A DNA stretch of 5,721 nucleotides from assembly GCA_964536015.1 (NCBI GenBank), contig CAZHVS010000037.1, forward strand, positions 1-5,721, in the 5' to 3' direction. Made by a program: the position numbers and the translations under genes. The notes under the pieces are model-generated. The model did not search any database. It had not been told where the DNA came from and saw nothing but the letters and a program-made list of their open reading frames with translations. The DNA comes from CAZHVS01 sp964536015. Its GTDB lineage: Bacteria; Bacteroidota; Ignavibacteria; Ignavibacteriales; Ignavibacteriaceae. The first letter of the stretch is position 1, and each line of letters starts with the position of its first letter. Below are positions 1-5,685 of this stretch, in pieces.

Positions 1-56
1 CACTGATAAGGATCGGCGAGTCCGGTCCGGATCGATCGAGGAGTTTTTAGATGCAT
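1..56. other. Non-telomeric sequence outside the left telomere; probable artefact
   Basis: These 56 bases lie outside the C4A4 tract, where a finished macronuclear chromosome should have no sequence. They are about 52% G+C (29 of 56 by count), clearly richer than the AT-rich subtelomere inside the telomere. They contain short palindromes (TCCGGA, GATCGATC) and end in ATGCAT directly against CCCC. No ORF or telomeric repeat is visible. Most likely this is an adaptor, a chimeric read end or a misassembly. A real alternative is a fragment of micronuclear flanking DNA or of a second molecule joined through its telomere. I cannot identify the source. Confidence 0.6.
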
Positions 57-84
57 CCCCAAAACCCCAAAACCCCAAAACCCC
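57..84. repeat. Left telomere, C4A4 repeats (28 nt)
   Basis: Three CCCCAAAA units followed by a final CCCC, with no errors, make exactly 28 nt. C4A4/G4T4 is the telomeric repeat of spirotrich ciliates. A 28-bp duplex tract is the length known for Euplotes, whereas Oxytricha and Stylonychia carry about 20 bp. The tract marks one end of a gene-sized macronuclear chromosome. Confidence 0.97.
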
Positions 85-88
85 TGAT

Positions 89-96
89 TATGCATA
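89..96. other. Palindrome TATGCATA next to the left telomere
   Basis: The perfect 8-bp palindrome TATGCATA starts 4 bp inside the left telomere. The same palindrome occurs 3 bp inside the right telomere at 5675-5682. This near-symmetry may reflect a shared end-processing or subtelomeric signal, but AT-rich flanks make chance a serious alternative. Confidence 0.35.
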
Positions 97-98
97 TA

Positions 99-108
99 TA
101 TCGAAACA
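99..108 (+). other. Possible variant chromosome-breakage motif (E-Cbs-like)
   Basis: TATCGAAACA matches the Euplotes crassus chromosome breakage consensus HATTGAAAHH at all positions except one (C for the second T of the TTGAA core). Its core begins 16 bp inside the telomere, close to the roughly 17-bp spacing known for E. crassus sites that lie inside macronuclear-destined DNA. No equivalent is present at that distance from the right end, which is allowed because the element can lie in eliminated flanking DNA. A single site with a core mismatch is weak evidence. Confidence 0.3.
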
Positions 109-211
109 CGGCGGTTAATAGGGGAATATGGTCAAATGTAATATATTTCTTTAATGAATACATCATATCCAACTATAAATGAAAGGATAGCCATTCGTTA
201 TAACTGACATA

Positions 212-221
212 TATATAAAAG
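212..221 (+). promoter_or_regulatory. TATA-like box
   Basis: TATATAAAAG closely resembles a canonical TATA box and lies 46 bp upstream of the ATG at 268, leaving room for a short leader. The surroundings are AT-rich, so chance matches are easy. This one stands out because the full TATAAAAG core is present. Confidence 0.45.
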
Positions 222-267
222 AGCAGATGCTAAAAGATTATATCTAAAATAATCAAAGACTTCAAAA

Positions 268-324
268 ATGAGAAGTTCTATATTAATTGCATTCTTATGC
301 CTAGCTGTATTTGGTCTCGCTGCT
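268..324 (+). other. Signal peptide of the acidic protein
   Basis: The N-terminus has one basic residue (Arg2), a hydrophobic core at residues 5-17 (ILIAFLCLAVFGL) and small residues at the end (GLA at 16-18, Ala19), followed by KKK. Cleavage after Ala18 or Ala19 fits the -3/-1 rule. It is too short to suggest a multi-span membrane protein, and no later hydrophobic segment exists. It predicts entry into the ER and secretory route. Confidence 0.9.
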
Positions 325-3300
325 AAGAAGAAATCACCAGTTGTAGAGCCAATGACTATTAAATTGACTCCTACTGAAACAACTGATTGCGGAGTTAAAG
401 GAATATTCGAAATCTGCGATAAAGCTGAACTCTGCGAGGTTAAACCAGAAGAGGTTAGCCTTGGCGAACCTGAATTCTTCCAAGAAGGACCTATTGAAAA
501 TAACGTACAAGAACATACTTACCAAGAAGGATGGATCGAAGGTGCTATCAACCCAGAATTAATTGAAGAAATGAATGATCTTGAAGAACCTTCTGAAGAA
601 TCTGCTGAGATTGAAGAACCTGAAACCATTGTCCATGAAGAAGAAACCGTAACTGCGGAAAGTCTTATGGACATGGGTGATGTTTTCCATGAGGAAAAGC
701 AGATCACTACCGACTTTGCCTCTGTTGAAACTCCAGAAATCGTACTCACTATGGAAGATGAGCACGAGGAAGATATTGTCCCCAATTATGTTCCAGGAAC
801 CTTAGAGGAAGACGTTGAAGAAGAAGAAGAGGACTATGTTGATGTCGGAGAAGTTGAATACGAATCTGAAGAAACTGTTGAGGCCCTTAATGAAGAAGAG
901 GTTTTCCATGATGAAGCAGAATATCATGAAGAAAAGCCCGCTGAAGAAGAGTATCACGAAGAAGAACATCATGAAGAAGAAGTAGTAGATCACACTGATG
1001 AAGAAGTTCATGATGAATCTCACCATGAAGCTGAATTCCATGAAGAGGAAGCCCATGAGGAAGAACAACATGAAGAAGAATACCATGAAGAAGAACACCT
1101 TGAAGAGGATATCGCAGAAGAAGAACACGATGAAGAGGAACACTATGAAGAAGAAGTTCATGATGAAGAAGAACAACATGAAGAAGAAGCCCACAATGAA
1201 GAAGAAATCGTTGAAGATGAAGAAGAAGAGGTTTATGAAGATGAAGAAGAGGAAGAAGAAGAAGAAGAAAATGTTACTGAAAATGAAGAAGAGGAAGAAG
1301 AAGAAGAAGAAGAGGAAAACGTTACTGTGGATGAAGAAGAAGAAGCGGAAGAGGAAGAGGAAAATGTTACTGTAGATGAAGAAGAAGAAGAAGAAGCGGA
1401 AGAGGAAGAAGAAAATCTTACTGAAAATGAAGAGGAAGAAGAAGAAGAGGAAGAAGAAGAAGAAAATGTTACTGTTGATGAAGAAGAATCTGAAGAAGAA
1501 GAAGAAGCTGTTACTGTTGACGAAGAGGAAGAAGAAGAATCCGAAGAAGAAGAAGAAGCTGTTACTGTTGATGAAGAGGAAGAAGAAGAATCCGAAGAAG
1601 AAGAAGCTGTTACTGTTGATGAAGAAGAAGAAGAAGAAGCAGAAGCGGAAGAAGAAGAAAATGTTGATGAGAATGAAGAGGAAGCCGAAGAGGAAGAAGA
1701 AGAAGAAGAAAATGCTGATGAAGATGAAGAGGAAGAAGAAGAAGAAGAAGAAGAATCTGAAGAAGAAATCGTTGATGAGGATGAAGAGGAAGAAGAAGAA
1801 GAATCCGAAGAAGAAGAAGTTGTTGAAGAAGATGAAGAGGAGGAAGAAGAAGCCGAAGAGGAAGAAGTAACTGTTGAGGAAGATGAAGAAGAAGAAACCG
1901 AAGAGGAGGAAGAAGTTGTTGAAGAGGATGAAGAGGAAGAAGAAACCGAAGAGGAGGAAGAAGTTGTTGAAGATGATGAAGAGGAAGAAGAAACCGAAGA
2001 GGAAGAAGAAGTTGTTGAAGAGGATGAAGAGGAAGAAGAAACCGAAGAGGAAGAAGAAGTTGTTGAAGATGATGAAGAGGAAGAAGAAACCGAAGAAGAA
2101 GCTGCTGATGAGGATGAGGAAGAAGAAGAAGAGGATGAAGAAGAAGAAAATCAAGCTGAAGTTACTGTTGATGAACAGACCGAAGAAGAGGCTGAAAACA
2201 ATGAAGAAGTCGACGAAGAAGAGGAAGAGGAAGACGAATACACCTATGTCTATGAAGATGAAGTTGAAGGTGAATATGATTATAGCACAGACATGGATGA
2301 AGAGGAAACTGAATACGAATATGAATACACTTCTGAAGAACATGAAGATTCTGGATATGAATCAGAAGATCTTGATGAAGAAATAGACACTGAAGATACT
2401 GATTCCTTCGAATTCTATGAATATTTACTCCCAGAGAAATATAGACAAAGAGCTCTTGCCGCTGCTGCTGCTGGAGATAAGGAATGGGCTAAAGAATTAA
2501 GCGAGGCCATTTCAGAAGATGAAAAAGCAGAAGAAGCTGCAGAAGAAGAAGAGGAAGTATATGAAGAAGTTGAAGAAAGCGAAGAAGAAGCAGAAGAAGC
2601 AGAAGAAGAAAAAGAAGAAACAGAAGAAGAAGAACATGAAGAACAAGAAGTTGAAGATGAAGAAGAGGAAGTTGCTGAAGAGGAAGAAACTGAAGAAGAA
2701 GCTGAAGAGGAAGAGGAGGAAGTTGCTGAAGAGGAAGAAACTGAAGAGGAAACTGAGGAAGAAGAAGAGGAAGTTGCTGAGGAGGAAGAAACTGAGGAGG
2801 AAGAAGAGGAAGTTGCTGAGGAGGAAGAAACTGAAGAAGAAGAAGAGGAAGTTGCTGAAGAGGAAGAAACTGAAGAAGAAGAAGAGGAGGTTGCTGAGGA
2901 GGAAGAAACTGAAGAAGAAGAAGAGGAAGTTGCTGAAGAGGAAGNNNNNNNNNNNNNNNNNNNNNNNNNNNNNNNNNNNNNNNNNNNNNNNNNNNNNNNN
3001 NNNNNNNNNNNNNNNNNNNNNNNNNNNNNNNNNNNNNNNNNNNNAAACTGAAGAGGAAACTGAGGAGGAAGAAGAGGAAGCTACTGAGGAAGAAGAAGAA
3101 GTTGCTGAAGAGGAAGAAACTGAAGAGGAAACTGAAGAGGAAGAAGAGGAAGCTGCTGAAGAGGAAGAAACTGAAGAAGAAACTGAAGAAGAAGAAGAGG
3201 AAGCTACTGAAGAGGAAGAAGCTGAAGAGGAAGAAGAGGAAGCTACTGAAGAGGAAGAAAACGAAGAAGAAGAAGAGGAAGTAGCTGAAGAAGAAGAAAA

Positions 3301-5588
3301 TGAAGAAGATGAAGCTGAAGAGGAAGAGGAAGCTGAAGATGAAATTGTTGAAGAAGCAGCCAACAAAGCTGATGAAGTAATTGATGAGTATGCAGCTGGA
3401 AAAATCGACTCTGAAGACTTAGAAGAAGAATTAGAAAATGTTATTCAGGATGAAACCGATGAACTTATCGATGCTGAAGATGAGGAAGCCGAAGAAGAGG
3501 AAGAAGTCGAAGAAGCTGAAGAAGATGAGGAAGTTGAAGAAGCTGAAGAGGAAGAAGAAGAAGTTGAAGAAAATGCAGTCAATGAAGAAGATGAAGAAGC
3601 TGAGGAAGTCGAAGAGAATGAAGAAGATGAAGAGGTTGAAGAAGATGAAGAGGACGAAGAAGCTGAAGAAGATGAAGAAGTTGAAGAAATTGAGGAAGAC
3701 GAAGAAGCTGAGGAAGAAGCTGAGGAAGAAGAAGAAGATGAAGAAGTTGATGAAATTGAAGAAGATGAAGAAGCTGAGGAAGAGGAAGAAGTTGAAGAAG
3801 ATGAAGAAGACGTTGAAGTTGAAGATTTAGAAGAAGACGATGAAGAAGAAGCTGAGGAAGAGGCTGAGGAAGATGAAGAAGATGTCGAAGTCTCAGAATT
3901 AGAAGAAGATGAAGAAAATGAAGAAGCCGAGGAAGAGGAAGAAGCTGAAGAAGACGAAGAAGATGTCGAAGTCTCAGAATTAGAAGAAGATGAAGAAAAT
4001 GAAGAAGCCGNNNNNNNNNNNNNNNNNNNNNNNNNNNNNNNNNNNNNNNNNNNNNNNNNNNNNNNNNNNNNNNNNNNNNNNNNNNNNNNNNNNNNNNNNN
4101 NNNNNNNNNNAGGAAGAGGAAGAAGCTGAAGAAGACGAAGAAGATATCGAGGTTTCAGAATTAGACGAAGATGAAGAAAATGAAGAAGCCGAGGAAGAGG
4201 CTGAAGAAGACGAAGAAGATATCGAGGTTTCAGAATTAGACGAAGACGAAGAAGAAGAAGTCGAGGAAGAGGAAGAAGCTGAAGAAGATGACGAAGATGT
4301 CGAGGTTTCAGAATTAGACGAAGACGAAGAAGAAGAAGCCGAGGAAGAGGAAGAAGCTGAAGAAGACGAAGAAGATGTCGAAGTTTCAGAATTAGAAGAT
4401 GATGAAGAAAATGAAGAAGCTGAGGAAGAGGAAGAAGCTGAAGAAGATTATGAAGATGTTGAAGTTTCAGAATTAGAAGAAGACGAAGAAGATGAGGAAG
4501 CTGAAGAAGAGGAAGAAGATGTTGAAGATGAAGAAGATATTGAAGTTGAAGATTTAGAAGAAGATGAAGAGGATGAAGAAGCTGAAGAAGAGGAAGAAGA
4601 CGAAGAAGACGTTGAAGTTTCAGAATTGGAAGAAGATGAAGAAGAAGCCGAAGAAGAAGAAGCTGAAGAGGATGAAGAAGATGTTGAAGTTTCCGAATTA
4701 GAAGAGGATGAAGAAGAAGCCGAAGAAGAAGAAGAGGAAGCTGAAGAGGATGAAGAAGATGTTGAAGTTTCTGAATTAGAAGAAGATGAAGAAGAAGCCG
4801 AAGAAGAAGAGGAGGAAGCTGAAGAGGACGAAGAAGATGTTGAAGTTTCTGAATTAGAAGAAGACGAAGAAGAAGCCGAAGAAGAGGAAGAAGCTGAAGA
4901 AGATGAAGAAGACCTCGATGTTGAAGGATTCGAAGGAGAAGAAGATGAAGAAGCTGAAGAGGAGGAAGAAGCAGAAGAAGAGGATGAAGATTTTGAAGTT
5001 GACGAATTAGAAGAAGATGAAGAAGATAAAGAAGCAGAAGAAGCCGAAGAAGATGAAGAAGACGAAGAAGATGAAGAAGTTGACTTTGAAGATATGGAAG
5101 AAGATGAAGAAGCAGAAGAAGAGGAAGAAAATAATGAGGAGGAAGAAGAAGATGAAGATTTCTCAGCTCAATTTGAAGGAGAGGATGAAGAAAACGAAAA
5201 TGCTGAAGCTGCAAATGAAGAAGAACAAGATGAAGATGAAGATGTTGATGACGAATTCTTACAGGAAGATGAGGAAGAAAACGAGAATGAAGAGAACGCA
5301 GAAGCCAATGCTGAAGCCGGTGAAGAAGAGGATGAAGATATTGATGCTGGTTTTTACGAACGTGATGAAGATGAGCAGCCTGAACCTGAAGCAACTGAAG
5401 CTCAATTAGACGCTGATGATGAACAAGTTGATATCAACGACGTTAACTTAGAAGGAGAAGATGACAACGCTGATGCTAAAACTGATACCAGCGAAGGTGT
5501 TGCCGTTGACGATGTAGAAGGATCTTCTGAATTCTTGGTTGAAGAAAATAACGCTGAACCCACTGCTGTAACTAACGCTGATGAATAA
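268..5588 (+). CDS. Secreted, extremely Glu-rich repetitive acidic protein (function unknown)
   Basis: One gene reads from ATG at 268 to TAA at 5586-5588, with two 100-N placeholders inside. Frames before, between and after the placeholders differ by one base each, as expected from 100 Ns. Removing them gives 5,121 nt and 1,706 residues with no stop. Residues 1-19 are a signal peptide (MRSSILIAFLCLAVFGLAA). Mature cysteines are at 41, 50 and 56 only. Then come a His-Glu block (214-309), a ~16-residue repeat array (about 335-611), a Tyr-rich stretch and basic island (658-751), 13/17-residue repeats, a second island (997-1040), 24-27-residue repeats (from 1149) and an acidic tail (1566-1706). 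There is no transmembrane segment after the signal, no KDEL-type terminus and no catalytic motif. A secreted or granule/alveolar cation-binding or structural role is inference. Under the Oxytricha code it would extend 11 residues to TGA at 5619-5621, but the codon pattern argues against that. Confidence 0.9.
325..906 (+). other. N-terminal non-repetitive region with three cysteines
   Basis: Residues 20-213 are the only sizeable part of the protein with mixed composition. They start basic (KKK) and contain Cys41, Cys50 and Cys56 in a C-x8-C-x5-C arrangement. They then become steadily more acidic, with scattered hydrophobics and one of two tryptophans I see (in EGWIEG). Because no other cysteine is visible in the mature protein, the odd number leaves at least one free for an intermolecular disulfide. 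No known domain was recognised. Confidence 0.7.
907..1194 (+). repeat. His-Glu block (HEEE repeats)
   Basis: Residues 214-309 contain 19 histidines in a Glu background, mostly as HEEE, HDEEE or xHEEE with a 4-6 residue spacing. Elsewhere histidine is almost absent. The alternation of His with Glu could bind divalent metals (Zn, Cu, Ni) or change charge near neutral to mildly acid pH, as in a maturing secretory granule. These roles are inferred from composition only. Confidence 0.75.
1270..2100 (+). repeat. Tandem array of ~48-bp units (VTVDEEEE / VVEEDEEEE)
   Basis: A valine-centred motif recurs with the marked Val codon at 1273, 1321, 1366, 1417, 1468, 1510, 1561, 1609, 1663, 1714, 1771, 1822, 1873 and 1918, then every 48 bp. 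Spacing is 42-57 bp and always a multiple of 3, about 16 residues. Early units read N-V-T-V/E-D/N, middle ones A-V-T-V-D, late ones V-V-E-E/D-D. The four final units (starting 1915, 1963, 2011 and 2059) are nearly identical in DNA, pointing to recent tandem duplication or homogenisation there. Confidence 0.85.
2239..2520 (+). other. Tyr-rich stretch followed by a basic, Ala-rich island
   Basis: Residues 658-711 carry tyrosines spaced among Glu and Asp (YTYVYEDE, YEYEY and others), about a dozen counting to residue 724. Residues 712-751 then form the one clearly non-acidic, probably helical segment in the first half, including EKYRQRALAAAAAGDKEWAK. It holds Lys, Arg and one Trp, all rare elsewhere. 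It separates two different repeat arrays and could be a folded or interaction module. No family was recognised. Confidence 0.65.
2671..3300 (+). repeat. Tandem array of 39/51-bp units (VAEEEETEEE...)
   Basis: The V-A (or A-T, A-A) marker codons begin at 2671, 2722, 2773, 2812, 2851, 2890 and 2929, and after the first N run at 3080, 3101, 3152, 3203, 3242 and 3281. Unit sizes are mostly 39 bp (13 residues) or 51 bp (17 residues, with an extra TEEE or AEEE); one is 21 bp. Joining the ends of the N run makes the 2929 unit exactly 51 bp. The strong similarity of units explains why the assembly broke here. Confidence 0.85.
2945..3044. other. Assembly gap, 100 N placeholder (first)
   Basis: The run is exactly 100 N, the conventional placeholder for a gap of unknown size. 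It sits inside the 39/51-bp repeat array. The base before it (g) and the two after it (aa) form a Glu codon, and the joined sequence matches the neighbouring repeat in frame. The real gap may be zero or a whole number of repeat units. Confidence 0.95.
3356..3487 (+). other. Second less acidic island between repeat arrays
   Basis: With zero-length gaps this is residues 997-1040. It includes AANKADEVIDEYAAGKID followed by leucine- and isoleucine-containing turns (DLEEELENVIQ, DELID). Hydrophobics fall at 3-4 residue intervals, consistent with an amphipathic helix or helical hairpin. It separates the 39/51-bp array from the later repeats, as the first island separates two earlier arrays. No known domain was recognised. 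Confidence 0.55.
3812..5079 (+). repeat. Tandem array of 72-81-bp units (VEVSELEED family)
   Basis: Units begin with V/I-E-V-S-E-L or V-E-V-E-D-L at 3812, 3884, 3965, (gap), 4146, 4221, 4299, 4377, 4458, 4539, 4611, 4683, 4761 and 4839, with degenerate units at 4914 (LDVEGFEG) and 4992 (FEVDELEED). Spacings are 72, 75, 78 or 81 bp, always multiples of 3 (24-27 residues). Each unit is a short hydrophobic strand-like motif followed by a Glu/Asp run with Ala near the middle. Joining the second N run gives exactly 81 bp for the interrupted unit. A looser unit (VDFEDMEED) follows at about 5079. Confidence 0.88.
4011..4110. other. Assembly gap, 100 N placeholder (second)
   Basis: Again the run is exactly 100 N, inside the 81-bp array. 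The g before it and ag after it form GAG (Glu). The joined sequence reproduces the preceding unit in frame and in length (46 + 35 = 81 bp). The missing length is unknown but is probably a whole number of units, possibly zero. Confidence 0.95.
5163..5585 (+). other. C-terminal acidic tail of mixed composition
   Basis: The last 141 residues (1566-1706 with zero-length gaps) leave the repeat pattern. Asp, Asn, Ala, Gln, Gly, Thr and Phe all rise, and the tail ends in AEPTAVTNADE. It has no cysteine, hydrophobic anchor, ER-retention signal or GPI-type tail. Six of the 17 visible glutamines fall here, all CAA or CAG. Asp-rich stretches resemble Ca2+ ligands but no proper EF-hand loop is present. 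Confidence 0.65.
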
Positions 5589-5685
5589 GTACTCATTCAT
5601 AACCTTTTAAACACTCTTTGATTATATTCATGTGTTATATACATGTTTATATTATACGGCATATTACATATTTTTATGCATATTC
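5589..5685 (+). other. 3' untranslated and right subtelomere
   Basis: These 97 bp of AT-rich DNA lie between the stop codon and the telomere. The stretch must contain the poly(A) site, but no AATAAA is visible. A short trailer is normal for Euplotes nanochromosomes and supports the TAA at 5586-5588 being the true end, since it is close to the chromosome end and is not the AAA-TAA context used for Euplotes frameshifting. Confidence 0.7.
5675..5682. other. Palindrome TATGCATA next to the right telomere
   Basis: This is the same 8-bp palindrome as at 89-96, here 3 bp from the G4T4 tract. Read from the telomere inward, both ends show it followed by an A/T-only run. Confidence 0.35.

Larger units (their letters stand above)
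85..267 (+). promoter_or_regulatory. Left subtelomere, promoter and 5' leader
   Basis: This AT-rich, 183-bp non-coding stretch lies between the telomere and the start codon, a typical size for a gene-sized chromosome. It must hold the promoter because nothing else lies upstream. The best core element is the TATA-like box at 212-221. A weaker TATAAAT lies near 174-180. The start is preceded by an A-rich stretch (TTCAAAAATG), the usual ciliate context. An in-frame TAA at 250-252 with no ATG between it and 268 supports 268 as the first start. A short GC patch (ACACGGCGG) at 106-114 is unexplained. Confidence 0.7.

Noticed and set aside
802..2343. Long Phe-rich open frame on the minus strand
   Set aside because: It is the reverse complement of GAA/GAG repeats (TTC/CTC), which contain no stop codons. 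The peptide is a monotonous F/L/I string with no believable start, domain or flanking signals.
998..2386. Lys/Arg/Met-rich open frames on the plus strand in the shifted frame
   Set aside because: GAA read one base off gives AAG/AAA (Lys) and ATG from gATGaa, so these frames are open by repeat structure alone. Overlapping dual coding has no independent support.
2521..3300. Stable single alpha-helix or coiled coil
   Set aside because: Single alpha-helices need alternating Glu and Lys/Arg for i to i+4 salt bridges, and coiled coils need heptad hydrophobics. Both are missing in these almost purely Glu repeats.
2945..4110. Programmed +1 frameshifting, known from Euplotes
   Set aside because: Neither frame change has an AAA-TAA or AAA-TAG site, and both coincide with gap placeholders of a length not divisible by 3.
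2519..4129. Apparent separate ORF starting Lys-rich and turning Glu-rich after the first N run
   Set aside because: The composition switch happens exactly at the 100-N placeholder. It is a shadow frame before the gap and the true gene after it.
1240..5160. CRISPR array
   Set aside because: Repeats are contiguous, coding and variable in length, with no unique spacers, and the molecule is a eukaryotic nanochromosome.
3445..5394. 649-codon Leu/His/Ser-rich open frame on the minus strand
   Set aside because: It again switches composition at the second N run and follows from the repeat complement; it lacks a promoter-like region or any recognisable domain.
5401..5500. EF-hand-like Asp-rich segment (DADDEQVDINDV)
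   Set aside because: The glycine at loop position 6, the hydrophobic residue at position 8 and the Glu at position 12 do not line up, and there are no flanking helices.
268..5588. Platein/articulin-type cortical plate protein
   Set aside because: Euplotes plateins have signal peptides and Val/Pro-rich repeats with mixed charge. Here the repeats lack proline and basic residues, so only the signal peptide and valine spacing are shared.
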